Shown here one piece after another: positions 8,525 to 17,697 of a DNA stretch of 64,000 bases (positions within the stretch are counted from its first letter, which is position 1; every line of letters begins with the position of its first letter). A program made the position numbers and the translations under genes. The DNA is from Rhizobiaceae bacterium (lineage in GTDB: Bacteria > Pseudomonadota > Alphaproteobacteria > Rhizobiales > Rhizobiaceae). Location of the stretch: contig JAHBYY010000016.1 in NCBI GenBank assembly GCA_019635715.1, positions 1 to 64,000 on the forward strand. The letters are read 5' to 3'. The notes below the pieces were generated by a model that did not search any database, was not told where the DNA came from, and saw nothing but the letters and a program-made list of their open reading frames with translations.

Positions 8525-10018
8525 CTATCCGGCTTTCGCCGGAAGGCGGGAGACGAGGCTCATGCCGATGTCCATCCCTTCGAGCTGGAAGTGCGGGCGC
8601 AGATAGAAGCGCGCGCCGTAGAAGCCGGGGTTCTCGGCGTCCTCGAACACGTCGACGCGGGCCGCGGCCAGCGGCTTGCGGGCCTTGACCAGCGACGAGG
8701 AGTTCGCCGGATCGGCGTCGACATACTGGTTGATCCAGCTCTGCAGCCAGCGCTCCAGTTCCTGGCGCTCCTTGGTCTCGCCGATCTGGTCGCGCACCAT
8801 GCATTTCAGGTAGTGGCTGAAGCGCGAGATGGCGAACATGTAGGGCACGCGCGCCGAGAGATTGTCGGCCGCGGTGGCTTCTTCCTTGTCGTACTTCTTC
8901 GGCCGGTAGAGCGACTGGGCGCCGATGAACGCCGCCTTGTCGGTGTTTTTGCGATGGATCAGCGGCAGCAGGCCGGATTTCGACAGCTCGTTCTCGCGGC
9001 GGTCGCTGATGGCGATCTCCGTCGGGCATTTGAGGTCGACGCTGCCGTCGTCGGTCGGGAAGGTATGGGTGGGCAGGTTGATAACCTCGCCGCCCGACTG
9101 GACGCCGCGGATGCGCACCGTCCAGCCATATTCCTTGTAGGCCCGGTTGATGTTGGCCGCCATGGCATAGGCGGCGTTCATCCAGGCGTATTTCTGCCCG
9201 GTATGGCCGTCCGTCTCCTCCTCGAAGGCGAACTCCTCGACCGGCTGCGACTTGGCGCCGTAGGGCTGGCGCGCCAGCACGCGCGGCATGCAGAGGCCGA
9301 CATAGCGCGAGTTTTCCGAATCGCGCAGCGACTTCCACGCCGCATAGTCGGGCGTGTCGAAGATCTTGCTGAGGTCGCGCGGGTTGGAAAGCTCGGTCCA
9401 CGAATCCATGCCCATCAGGGCCGGGGCCGCGCCGGAGATCAGCGGCGCGTGCGCCGCCGCCGCGATCTTGCCGAGATCGCGCAGCAGGCGGATGTCGACC
9501 GCGGAATGATCGAAGTGATAGTCGCCGACCAGCGCGCCGTAGGGATGCCCGCCGAGCTGGCCGAATTCCTGCTCGTAGACGGCCTTGAACAGCGGGCTCT
9601 GGTCCCACTTGGCGTCCGGATAGAGCCGCAGGTCCTTGTAGAGTTCCTGCTTGGAGACGTTCATCACCCGCAGCTTCAGCGAGGCGTCGGTCTCGGAGTT
9701 GAACACCAGATAATGGAGCCCGCGCCAGGCGCTCTCGATCTGCTGGAACTCCGGCGCATGCAGAATCTCGTTGACCTGCGCCGAGAGCTTTTCGTCGAGC
9801 CGGGCGATCATCTCGTCGATCGTGTCGAGCACGTCGCCCTTGATCAGCGTCGTGTCCGCCAGCGCCTGCTGGACCAGCGTGCCGACGGCGTTTTCGACCT
9901 CGGTCGCCGCGCGCTCGCTGCGCGGCTTGAAGCTCTGTTTCAGAAGCGCGGTGAAATCATCGGCTTCGGTGACGGTGCCGCCGGTCGCGGCCTTGTCCGG
10001 AGAATGTTCGGTAGCCAC
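8525..10018 (-). CDS. tssC: T6SS sheath large subunit TssC
   Basis: A 497-aa protein of the TssC/ImpC (VipB) family, of full length. Visible family hallmarks include the ESAWRGLHYLVFNSE segment near 97-111, FGQLGGHPYGALVGDY near 150-167, and a C-terminal region ending near RLPAK. With TssB it builds the contractile sheath in the cytoplasm. It lies 47 nt after tssB and 89 nt before hcp. The first ~20 residues are polar and variable, as is usual for the family. Confidence 0.95.
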   Translation of the reverse strand: MATEHSPDKAATGGTVTEADDFTALLKQSFKPRSERAATEVENAVGTLVQQALADTTLIKGDVLDTIDEMIARLDEKLSAQVNEILHAPEFQQIESAWRGLHYLVFNSETDASLKLRVMNVSKQELYKDLRLYPDAKWDQSPLFKAVYEQEFGQLGGHPYGALVGDYHFDHSAVDIRLLRDLGKIAAAAHAPLISGAAPALMGMDSWTELSNPRDLSKIFDTPDYAAWKSLRDSENSRYVGLCMPRVLARQPYGAKSQPVEEFAFEEETDGHTGQKYAWMNAAYAMAANINRAYKEYGWTVRIRGVQSGGEVINLPTHTFPTDDGSVDLKCPTEIAISDRRENELSKSGLLPLIHRKNTDKAAFIGAQSLYRPKKYDKEEATAADNLSARVPYMFAISRFSHYLKCMVRDQIGETKERQELERWLQSWINQYVDADPANSSSLVKARKPLAAARVDVFEDAENPGFYGARFYLRPHFQLEGMDIGMSLVSRLPAKAG

Positions 10019-10065
10019 TGCAATGCCTCAACTGTTGTTCGCGATGTCGCGGCGCCGAGCGCGGG

Positions 10066-10599
10066 TTACGCTTCTTCTTCTGCCGACGGAGCCGCCGGAC
10101 CGGAGGAATCGCGGCGCTCCTTGAGCGCCTTCATCAGTTCCGGGTCGGCGAGCAGCTTCTTGATCTGCTCCTCGGCGGCGGCCTTGCCGTCCATGTAGCG
10201 CTGCAGGTTGGAGAGCTGCTCGCGCGCCTCGAGCAGCGCCCGCAGGGCCGGAACCTGCCGGGCGACGGCGCCCGGCGTGAAATCTTCCATCTTCTTGAAG
10301 GTCAGGTTGACGCTCATCTGCTCGCTGCCGTCGCCCGACAGGCGGTTGGCGGTCCGGAACGACACGGCCGGCTGGACGCTGGCCATGTAGTCCTCGAAAT
10401 TGTCCATATCGACGTTGGAGAATTTGCGCTCGGCCATCGGCGCCTTGGCGACGGTCGAGGCGTTGCCGGACAGATCGGAGAGAATTCCCATCACGAACGG
10501 AAGTTCGACCTGCTTCTCGGCGTTGTAGGGATCCTCGTAGGAAATCTGTACCCGTGGAGGCCGGTTGCGCTTGATGAACTTCTGACCGCTATCCGACAT
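10066..10599 (-). CDS. tssB: T6SS sheath small subunit TssB
   Basis: A 177-aa protein of the TssB/ImpB (VipA) family. It has the conserved segments PRVQISYEDPYNAEKQVELPFVMGILSDLSG near the N-terminus, then VDMDNFEDYMASVQP and the NLTFKKMEDFTPGAVA core. The C-terminus is a charged helix. A good ribosome site (AGGAGG) precedes the ATG at 10599. The gene lies 78 nt downstream of tssA and 47 nt upstream of its sheath partner tssC. Confidence 0.95.
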   Translation of the reverse strand: MSDSGQKFIKRNRPPRVQISYEDPYNAEKQVELPFVMGILSDLSGNASTVAKAPMAERKFSNVDMDNFEDYMASVQPAVSFRTANRLSGDGSEQMSVNLTFKKMEDFTPGAVARQVPALRALLEAREQLSNLQRYMDGKAAAEEQIKKLLADPELMKALKERRDSSGPAAPSAEEEA

Positions 10600-10677
10600 C
10601 GAAGCCTCCTCTTAAGGTCGGGCATGGAACACGAGTTTGCGGCGCGTTGTCAAACAGTTTCACAATTCGTGATCGAA

Positions 10678-12006
10678 CTATTGGGCATTCGGCCGCGGCA
10701 TAAGTTCACTTAGAATCGACTGGAAATTCAGATTTGCGAACCGTTCGGCCCGCCCGAGGATCATCGGCACCGGGCTCGAGGGCTCGACGGTCCTGAAAAA
10801 ACTCGAAACGGCGGCGAGAATCGCCAGTGTTTCGACCCGCGTTGCAGCGTTGAACTCAGGGATTTCTTGCTCTTCGTCTGCAAATGTTTGAGAATTTGCT
10901 ACATAATCTTCCGTGAGCGTCCGCATCTTCGCAATGCCCAGCGCGAAACCCGCTGCGCTGTCGACGCCGATGGAGGCATATTCGACGCTGTCGGGGAGAA
11001 GCGCCTCGAGCGCCTCGACGAGCGGGCGGCCGACGAGCAGGCGCGCCTGGTGGACGAGGATCAGGGCGGGCGACGAAGGCTCGTAGCGGCCGAAATACTG
11101 TTCGGCGGCCAGCAGCGCGGCGGCGGCGGCGGCGTGCGAGCGCACCGGCCCGGTCTCGATCCGCACGGCGACCGTCCGCGTCCCGCCCTCCGGCACCGGC
11201 GCGTCGTCGTCCGGCGCGGCAGGCGCCTCGGCCTCGTCAGGCGCCGCGGCGGCGGCCTTGAGATCGGAGCGTCCGCTCTCGATGAACTTCAGGAGCTGGC
11301 CCGCGACCTCGCCGAGAAGCTCGAACTCCGCGGAAAAGGCATAGCCTGTATTGCTGCCGAACGCTTCGCCGATGTCGCGCAGCGCCGCCCTCAGGGCGCT
11401 GATCGAGGCATGCAGCCCGTCGATCGTCGCCCGGTGCGTCTCGCTGCGCAGCGTCTCGGTGATCTGGTTCAGGTCGATCGTCCGCTCGTCCTCGCGGGCC
11501 TTGGCGACCCCGGTGGCGATCTGGTAGTCGCGCAGACTGATCGATCCCGCCCGCTGGTCGCGCAGCACCGGCGCGTATTGCAGCGGCAGGACGACCGTCG
11601 TCCGATCTTCGAGCACGCCGACCGTGTTCTGCCGCAGCGTGAAATCGTCGTCCTGGCCGCGCGGGTGGACCTCGGCCCACCATGTCCCGAGCAGGGCCGC
11701 GATCGCCTGGACACTGTCCGAAAAGCCGGTCAACTGTCCGGCCAGGGCCTGGAAGCGCGCTTCCAGCGTCAGCAGCCGCAGATCGCGCGACTGCTGAAGA
11801 AACCCCTCGATCGTCTTGACCTCGGCCTTGAGGTCTATGGCGCTCCTGTCGAAAGGCGCCCCGGTCTCCGAATCGAGGAAGCGCTGCGGCAGGCGGTTGT
11901 CCGCCCCGAGCATGTAGTTGAGATAGTCGTCGTCGCCGATCTCGTCGAGATCCGCACCGCAGGGCTCCGCCTCGGAAACCGGCTTCAGCAGGTCGTCAAT
12001 GCGCAT
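10678..12006 (-). CDS. tssA: T6SS protein TssA (ImpA)
   Basis: A 442-aa protein with an N-terminal ImpA domain, recognised by the opening DDLLKPVSEAEPCGADLDE, the DYLNYMLGADNRLPQ segment and the LEARFQALAGQLTGF region. TssA primes and caps the growing tube and sheath. An Ala/Pro-rich acidic linker near 255-280 separates the N-terminal part from a C-terminal helical domain with the AEQYFGRYEPSSPALILVHQARLLVG pattern. The gene follows the ompA-like gene by 87 nt. Confidence 0.92.
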   Translation of the reverse strand: MRIDDLLKPVSEAEPCGADLDEIGDDDYLNYMLGADNRLPQRFLDSETGAPFDRSAIDLKAEVKTIEGFLQQSRDLRLLTLEARFQALAGQLTGFSDSVQAIAALLGTWWAEVHPRGQDDDFTLRQNTVGVLEDRTTVVLPLQYAPVLRDQRAGSISLRDYQIATGVAKAREDERTIDLNQITETLRSETHRATIDGLHASISALRAALRDIGEAFGSNTGYAFSAEFELLGEVAGQLLKFIESGRSDLKAAAAAPDEAEAPAAPDDDAPVPEGGTRTVAVRIETGPVRSHAAAAAALLAAEQYFGRYEPSSPALILVHQARLLVGRPLVEALEALLPDSVEYASIGVDSAAGFALGIAKMRTLTEDYVANSQTFADEEQEIPEFNAATRVETLAILAAVSSFFRTVEPSSPVPMILGRAERFANLNFQSILSELMPRPNAQ

Positions 12007-12068
12007 GCCAGCGTCCCGATGTACTCATGCGCGGAAAGAGACGGGGCGGCGGGGCCTCCGCCGCGCCG

Positions 12069-12086
12069 CCGGACCTCCCGGTCCGG
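12069..12086 (-). promoter_or_regulatory. Hairpin between the ompA-like gene and tssA
   Basis: A perfect 7-bp inverted repeat, CCGGACC and GGTCCGG, with a TCCC loop. It begins 8 nt past the ompA-like stop codon on the transcribed strand. No U-run follows, so it is a candidate attenuator or mRNA-end structure rather than a clear terminator. Confidence 0.4.
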
Positions 12087-12093
12087 CCCGGCG

Positions 12094-12624
12094 TCACTGC
12101 AGCTTGATGCGCATTTCCACGCGGCGGTTCACCGGGTCGTAGGGATCCGGAACGCGCGGGTTCTTCTCGCCCATCCCGACCGCCTTGACCTTCTCGATGG
12201 CGATGCCGTTGGCGAGCAGGAAGGCGGTCACCGACTGGGCGCGCCGTTCCGAAAGACGGTCGTTGTAGCGTTCGTCGCCGGATGCGTCGGTGTAGCCCTC
12301 GACGATGAAGGTCGCCGCCCGCAGCCGTTCGTCCTTGAGCGCCTTGGCGAATTCGTTGAGGTTGGCGCGCGCCTGCTCGGTGAGATCGGCGGAGTTGAGA
12401 TCGAAATTGATCAGCATGTCGAGGCCGGCCGGCGCGGCCTGCTGCTGGTCCTTGCTGCACTCTTCGGTCGTGCCGATGCAGATGCCGCGGCTGGCGCCGA
12501 TGTCGGCCGATTTGACCAGGCGCTCAACGATCTCGTCGGAACTGATCTGAGGTCCCGCGAGGGCCGCCGGCACGCTGAAAGATGCTGCGAGTGCGATAAG
12601 CGAAGCGAAGACCGCGTGGCGCAT
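12094..12624 (-). CDS. OmpA-family peptidoglycan-binding protein, first gene of the T6SS operon
   Basis: A 176-aa protein. A Sec signal peptide covers about 1-23 (MRHAVFASLIAL then AALAG). Mature residues include two Cys (GICIGTTEEC) that may form a disulphide, then an OmpA C-terminal domain with FDLNSADLTEQARANLNEFA, the VEGYTDASGDERYN peptidoglycan-binding motif, LSERRAQSV and the terminal NRRVEMRI. Such proteins anchor the secretion machine to the cell wall (TagL-like function) or to the outer envelope. There is no lipobox. An upstream in-frame ATG at 12651 is less likely because the signal peptide fits the start at 12624. It is the first gene after the T6SS promoter. Confidence 0.85.
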   Translation of the reverse strand: MRHAVFASLIALAASFSVPAALAGPQISSDEIVERLVKSADIGASRGICIGTTEECSKDQQQAAPAGLDMLINFDLNSADLTEQARANLNEFAKALKDERLRAATFIVEGYTDASGDERYNDRLSERRAQSVTAFLLANGIAIEKVKAVGMGEKNPRVPDPYDPVNRRVEMRIKLQ

Positions 12625-12666
12625 GGCACGAAGTTCCTTCCAGGAGAACACGAAAACAGCTTTTCA

Positions 12667-12695
12667 AGGATAGAAGTGACATTACATTGTGTCAA
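12667..12695 (-). promoter_or_regulatory. Sigma70-like promoter for the T6SS operon with overlapping palindrome
   Basis: Read on the minus strand, a perfect -35 TTGACA (12690-12695) is separated by 17 nt from a -10-like TATCCT (12667-12672), about 43 nt upstream of the ompA-like ATG. Within the spacer, TGACA (12677-12681) and TGTCA (12690-12694) form an inverted repeat with an 8-nt centre, well placed for a repressor. The rest of the 300-nt divergent region up to vgrG shows no gene. Confidence 0.55.
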
Positions 12696-12925
12696 TCAAA
12701 GTAAGGCCGTAACATGGCCTCCATCGGCCGGTCCTGACCCAGCGTCAGGGCGAGAAGCCGGAATTCGGGCGCGGACCCGTTCGGTGAGAGCCGGGCGGGG
12801 ACGAAGTGGACGCTGGACAGACGCAGTCTTGATTGCCGATACTCGCCGGACCGCGGCCCTCGTGCGGCGGGATTCGGTGCGGGGTCGACGTCGCCAGCCG
12901 GAGGACTTTGCGGAGATCCGCCCCG

Positions 12926-14725
12926 ATGCCTAGTTTGTACAGTCAGGACCAGCGCATCGCGAAGCTGACCACCCCGTTGGGCAAGGATCGGCTCGCGCTG
13001 ATTTCGTTCGAGGCGACGGAAACGATCAGCCGGCCGTTCGAGTATCGCATCGAGGCGGTCAGCACCGACAAGCAGATCCTCGGCTTCGACGATGCCGTCG
13101 GCAAGCACTGCACCGTCACGCTGCGGTCGATCGACGGCGGCGAGCGCGTCTTCGACGGCATGCTGGCCGAGACGCGCTGGCTGGAGACGCGCCGCGAGGG
13201 CAACATCTACGAACTGGTGCTCCGGCCGTGGCTGTGGGTCCTGTCGAAAAGGGTCAATTCCCTGATCTTTCACGACAAGACGGCGCCGCAGATCATCTCC
13301 GAGATCTTCGGCGAGCATGGCGGCCTGGCCGATTTCCAGCAGTCCCTGTCGAAAAGCTATCCGGTCCGCGAATACTGCGCGCAGTATCGAGAGAGCGACA
13401 TGGACTTCGCGAGCCGCCTGATGGAGGAGGAGGGCATCTTCTACTTCTTCCGCCACTCGGAAGGCGCGCACAAGCTGGTCATGGGCGACGGCGCGACCGC
13501 CTGCCGGCCGGTGGCCAAGGCGGTCAGGCCGTTCGTCGCGACCGGCCAGGCCGATCGGCGCAAGACGGAACACTTCGCCCTGTGGCGTCCGCAGCGCAAG
13601 CTCACCACCGGCAAGGTCGCGATGACCGACTACGATTTCAAGCGCCCCTCGGCCAATCTGAAGGCCGACAAGGAGGGCGACGCCGGCTACGACAACGGCA
13701 AGCTGGAGAGCTTCGATTTTCCGGGGCACTATGTCGAGCAGTCGGACGGCAGCGGCTATGCCAGGGCCCGCCTGGAGAGCCTGCGCGCCGAGGACGAGCG
13801 CGTCATCGCCGAGGGTGATTGCGTCAGCCTGTACCCCGGCGCGCTGGTCACGCTCGCCGAACATCCCGACGAGGCGCAGAACGACCAATACATGGTGCTG
13901 GCGGCGACCCACACCTTCAAGGGCGAAAGCTTCCGCTCCGGCACCGGCGATGCGAGCGGCTACGGCGGTGCCTACGAGCTGCGCAAATCCGAGAAGCCCT
14001 ACGCACCGCTGGCCCTGACGCCGAAGCCGTTCATCCGCGGGCCGCAGACGGCCGAGGTCGTGGGCGACGGAGACATCGACTGCGACAAGTACGGCCGCGT
14101 CCTCCTGCGCTTCCACTGGGACCGCAAGTCGGACAAATCCCGGCGTGTCCGCGTCGCCCAGGTCTTCGCCGGCCAGAACTGGGGAGCGATCTTCACGCCG
14201 CGCGTCGGCATGGAGGCGCTGGTCGAGTTTCTGGAGGGCGATCCCGACCAGCCGATCGTCGTCGGCACCGTCTACAATGGCGACAACATGCCGCCCTTCG
14301 ACCTGCCGGGCAAGAAGAACCTGTCCGGGTGGAAGTCCAACTCCACCACCGGCGGGGGCGGCTACAACGAGTTCGTCATGGACGACACCAAGGGCTCGGA
14401 ACTGGTCCGTTTTCACGGTCAGAAGGATCTGGATTCGACCATCGGGAACGACGAGACGCGCCTGGTCAAGAATGATCGCAGCACCACGATCAAGAACAAC
14501 GAAACCCTCGACGTGACCAACGAGGTGAGCATCACCGCCGGAACCAAGCTGACGATCACCGTCGGCAAGAGTTCGATCACCATGGATCCGATGTCGATCA
14601 AGATCGAATCGCCGACGGTCGAGATCAGTACGAGCATGTTGTTCAAGACCGAGTCGAAGATGATTTCGCAGCACGATGCGAAAGCGACGATGATCATCAA
14701 CGGCACCATCGTGAAGATAAACTGA
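12926..14725 (+). CDS. vgrG: T6SS spike protein VgrG (TssI)
   Basis: A 599-aa protein of the VgrG/TssI family. It combines a gp27-like N-terminal half (opening AKLTTPLGKDRLAL, then RPFEYRIEAVS) with a gp5-like OB-fold and beta-helix (DCDKYGRVLLRFHWDR, VRVAQVFAGQNWGAIF, the VGTVYNGDNMPPFDLP pattern). The end is a needle-like repeat of Thr/Ile/Lys-rich strands with no added effector domain. The ATG at 12926 has GGAG 10 nt upstream and matches the usual VgrG start. It is divergent from the main operon and heads the plus-strand T6SS set. It punctures the target membrane and carries effectors. Confidence 0.95.
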   Translation: MPSLYSQDQRIAKLTTPLGKDRLALISFEATETISRPFEYRIEAVSTDKQILGFDDAVGKHCTVTLRSIDGGERVFDGMLAETRWLETRREGNIYELVLRPWLWVLSKRVNSLIFHDKTAPQIISEIFGEHGGLADFQQSLSKSYPVREYCAQYRESDMDFASRLMEEEGIFYFFRHSEGAHKLVMGDGATACRPVAKAVRPFVATGQADRRKTEHFALWRPQRKLTTGKVAMTDYDFKRPSANLKADKEGDAGYDNGKLESFDFPGHYVEQSDGSGYARARLESLRAEDERVIAEGDCVSLYPGALVTLAEHPDEAQNDQYMVLAATHTFKGESFRSGTGDASGYGGAYELRKSEKPYAPLALTPKPFIRGPQTAEVVGDGDIDCDKYGRVLLRFHWDRKSDKSRRVRVAQVFAGQNWGAIFTPRVGMEALVEFLEGDPDQPIVVGTVYNGDNMPPFDLPGKKNLSGWKSNSTTGGGGYNEFVMDDTKGSELVRFHGQKDLDSTIGNDETRLVKNDRSTTIKNNETLDVTNEVSITAGTKLTITVGKSSITMDPMSIKIESPTVEISTSMLFKTESKMISQHDAKATMIINGTIVKIN

Positions 14726-14773
14726 GGCGGCGATGGGCAAGCGGATCGATCGTGCGGACAGGAGGCGGGCGAA

Positions 14774-15322
14774 ATGAGCGGCCGTCTTCGCTTCATCATT
14801 GCGCGGGAACTGTTCGACACCTTCCCGACGGCTGGCGAGGACATGGCGGCGCAGCCGTCGGACGACGCCTCGCTCGATTTCCTGAGGGCCCTGCTGAAGA
14901 GCCGCACCCCGGAGGACGCGGTGACCTTCTGCGCCTATCTCCTGCCGCGCCGGGTCGCCGTCTGGTGGGGGCACCAGTGCTTGACCAACCTGCCGGACAT
15001 CCTCGTCCAGCAGGACCATGCGCTGCTCGGGACGGCGGAGGACTGGGTGCGCGAGCCCGAGGAGGACAGGCGCTATGCGGCCCTCGACGCCGGCATGGCC
15101 GCGCCGGCCAAGACTCCCGGCGCGTGGATCGCGCTGGCCGCCGGCTGGAGCGGCGGCTCGATGGCGCCTCCCGGTTCGGCGCCGGTGGTGCCGCCGGCCT
15201 ATCTGACGGCGCGCGCCGTCAATGCCGGGGTGCTCAGCGCCATAGCGCGTGTGGCGCTCAAGCAGCGTGCCGCGGTGCTGTCGGCCTGCGTTTCGATGGG
15301 CATTCAACTGACGGAAAATTAA
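14774..15322 (+). CDS. T6SS-associated hypothetical protein after vgrG
   Basis: A 182-aa protein without signal peptide or clear membrane segment. The central part is Ala/Trp-rich (FCAYLLPRRVAVWWGHQCLTN; GAWIALAAGWSGGSM), followed by a Pro-rich linker and a C-terminal alanine-rich helix. It may be the family called DUF6931, which I associate only loosely with T6SS loci. AGGAGG lies 9 nt before the ATG, 48 nt downstream of vgrG, so the two are probably one transcript. Genes directly after vgrG often encode effector adaptors or chaperones, but no known adaptor signature (DUF4123, DUF1795, DUF2169) is visible. Confidence 0.75.
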   Translation: MSGRLRFIIARELFDTFPTAGEDMAAQPSDDASLDFLRALLKSRTPEDAVTFCAYLLPRRVAVWWGHQCLTNLPDILVQQDHALLGTAEDWVREPEEDRRYAALDAGMAAPAKTPGAWIALAAGWSGGSMAPPGSAPVVPPAYLTARAVNAGVLSAIARVALKQRAAVLSACVSMGIQLTEN

Positions 15323-15426
15323 TCCTTCCTCGCGGCAGGGCGGCGCGGGCCGGAGGCATCCGGCCCATTTAACCGATTTTTCTCACTCTCGACGCAAAGT
15401 CGGCCTCTCTGCAGGCGTGAGATCGC

Positions 15427-17538
15427 ATGATGGCCGAGGCCGGCGACACCGGACAGGAAAACGGATTGTGGGCGCTTGCGCTCGAGCGGGCCCAGCTTGG
15501 CGTCTGGGACTGGAACCTGCGGACCGGCGACTGCTACTACGCGCCGACCTGGGCGAAGATGCTCGGCTACACGCTGGCCGAGCTTCCCGACCGCAGCGAC
15601 CTGTGGCTTCAGCTCACCCATCCCGACGATCGGGAGCGCGCCACCGCCAGCGGCGACCGGCATCTCGCCGGCCTGACCGAGATGATCGAAACGGAGATGC
15701 GGTTCCGTCACAAGGACGGGCATTGGGTCTGGGTGCTCGATCGGGGCGGCATCGTCGAGCGCGACGCCGAGGGCAAGCCGCTGCGCATGATCGGCGTCCA
15801 GACCGACATCACCCGGCAGAAGGCGACGGAGGCGCAGCTCGAACAGGTCAACGCCCGCTTCCGCCTGGCTCTGGCGGCGAGCGGCACCGGGATCTGGCAT
15901 CACGACAACGGCTCGGCGACCAGCTTCTGGGACGCCCGGACGCGCGAGATCTATGGCGTGCCCGGCGACGCGTGCGAAGTGTCGGGCACGCTCTGGCATA
16001 CCTTCCTCCATCCCGAGGACCGCGTCGAGGCCGAGCGCGCCCATGAAGCCGTCATCGGCTCCGACCAGGTTTCCGCCGTCCGCTACCGGATCGTCCGCCG
16101 CGACGGCGAGGTCCGCTACATCGAGAGCCTGCTGCGCTTCATCGACGATCCGCAGTCGTCCGGCCAGTTGCTGGGGACCGTCCGCGACGTCACGGAGGAG
16201 CAGCGCCGCCAGCTCGAACTGGCCCACGCCGCGCGCCACGACGCGCTGACGGGTCTGCTCAACCGCACCGCCTTCGACGCCGTCATGGCGGAACGGATTG
16301 CCGCGCTCGGCGCCGCGCCGCTTGCCGTGCTCTATGTCGACCTCGATTTCTTCAAGGCCCTGAACGACTTCGCGGGTCACGCGGCGGGCGACTCGGCGCT
16401 GCGCAAGGTCGCGGCGGCGATGCGCGCCTGTCTTCCGCACCAGGCCGTCGCGGCGAGGCTCGGCGGCGACGAGTTCTCGATCCTCGCGCCCGTCGCCGAT
16501 GTCGAGCAGGCGCAGGCGCTGGCGGCGGTGCTGCTCGAGGCCGTCTCGGCCGCCGACCTCGGCGACGCCGGGCCACGCCAGCGGCTCGGCGCGAGCATCG
16601 GCATCGCGCTGGTCCGCGATCGCGAGACGCTTCCCGCCGATGCGCTCGCCTGCGCGGACGACGCCTGCTATGCGGCCAAGGCGTCGGGCCGGGGGCGCGC
16701 CGCGGTGTTCTCCACCGATTCGGCCGCGCGAACCTCGGGGCTCAACGCCGCGCGGGTCGCCGCCGACACGGTCGATGCGCTCTGCGAAGGGCGGCTGCTG
16801 CTCTACGGCCAGAAGATCCATGGCCTCGGCCAGCCCTGGGACCGGTCGCGTCAGGTGGAGATATTGGCGCGCCTGACGACGCGCGGCGGCCAGATGATCT
16901 CGCCGGAGGAATTCATCCCGGCGGCGGAGCGCTTCGGGATGGCGCCGCGCCTCGACCGCTGGATCATCAGGACCGCGCTGACCCGCTTCCGCGACGCCAT
17001 CGTCGGCGAGGGATTGTCGCTGAATTTCAACCTGTCCGCGCAGACGCTCAGCGATCCCGGCCTCTGGTCGTTCGTCGACGCGACGATCGACGAGACCGGC
17101 GTGCCGCATTCGGCGATCGTCTTCGAGATCACGGAAACGGCGGCGATCACCAGCTTCGCGGCGGCGGAACGCTTCGTCGGGCAGGCGCGTGAGCGCTCCT
17201 GCCGCGTCAGCCTCGATGATTTCGGCGCCGGGCTGAGCTCGTTCGACTATCTGCGCCGTTTCACCGTGGACAGCATCAAGATCGACGGTTCCTTCGTCCA
17301 GCACATGGCCAACAGCAGATTCGATCGCGAGATCGTGACCGCGATCACCGGCATCGCCAGGAGCCTGGGCTACAGCGTCGTGGCCGAGAAGATCGAGACG
17401 GCGCAGGCGCAGGCGCTCCTGATGGACCTCGGCGTGGAGTACGGCCAGGGCTATCTGCTGCACAGGCCGGAGCCGCTTGAGGCCATCGTCGCCGGATGCG
17501 CGCAGGTTCCGCGGCTCAGGGCTCCCGCGGCCGCGTGA
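15427..17538 (+). CDS. PAS-PAS-GGDEF-EAL cyclic di-GMP enzyme inside the T6SS locus
   Basis: A 703-aa cytoplasmic protein without membrane segments. Two PAS domains (about 14-130 and 143-258) precede a diguanylate cyclase domain with intact GGDEF (346-350). The residues where an RxxD inhibitory site would lie are PHQA, so product inhibition is probably absent. The EAL domain follows, its signature being EIL (478-480). Other catalytic positions look intact: N535, E567, D597/D598, K618, E654, E657 and Q674 in YGQGY. It may thus both make and break c-di-GMP. It lies between the 182-aa gene and tagH, suggesting a link between c-di-GMP and this secretion system. No strong ribosome site is seen before the ATG pair at 15427/15430. 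Confidence 0.93.
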   Translation: MMAEAGDTGQENGLWALALERAQLGVWDWNLRTGDCYYAPTWAKMLGYTLAELPDRSDLWLQLTHPDDRERATASGDRHLAGLTEMIETEMRFRHKDGHWVWVLDRGGIVERDAEGKPLRMIGVQTDITRQKATEAQLEQVNARFRLALAASGTGIWHHDNGSATSFWDARTREIYGVPGDACEVSGTLWHTFLHPEDRVEAERAHEAVIGSDQVSAVRYRIVRRDGEVRYIESLLRFIDDPQSSGQLLGTVRDVTEEQRRQLELAHAARHDALTGLLNRTAFDAVMAERIAALGAAPLAVLYVDLDFFKALNDFAGHAAGDSALRKVAAAMRACLPHQAVAARLGGDEFSILAPVADVEQAQALAAVLLEAVSAADLGDAGPRQRLGASIGIALVRDRETLPADALACADDACYAAKASGRGRAAVFSTDSAARTSGLNAARVAADTVDALCEGRLLLYGQKIHGLGQPWDRSRQVEILARLTTRGGQMISPEEFIPAAERFGMAPRLDRWIIRTALTRFRDAIVGEGLSLNFNLSAQTLSDPGLWSFVDATIDETGVPHSAIVFEITETAAITSFAAAERFVGQARERSCRVSLDDFGAGLSSFDYLRRFTVDSIKIDGSFVQHMANSRFDREIVTAITGIARSLGYSVVAEKIETAQAQALLMDLGVEYGQGYLLHRPEPLEAIVAGCAQVPRLRAPAAA

Positions 17539-17697
17539 GCGAAAGCCGGCCGAAAGCGTCGGCGGGACTCGTGCCGACCCGCGGCGCGCCCTATAAAGGC
17601 GTCAGGCGTGTTGCCGATGCCGGCCAGGGCCGGATACGATGCCGGAGGCGTTGGCGTCGTGGCCTTCGTCGCGGGAAAGGGATTCGGTAGCGGACTG

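Noticed and set aside
12600..12640. Sigma54-type TGGCACG element at the ompA-like start
   Set aside because: The second half (TTGC at the right spacing) is missing, and the element overlaps the coding start. A sigma70-like promoter fits better.
12692..15307. 871-codon minus-strand frame opposite vgrG and the following gene
   Set aside because: Composition is that of a mirror frame, and vgrG on the other strand is unambiguous.
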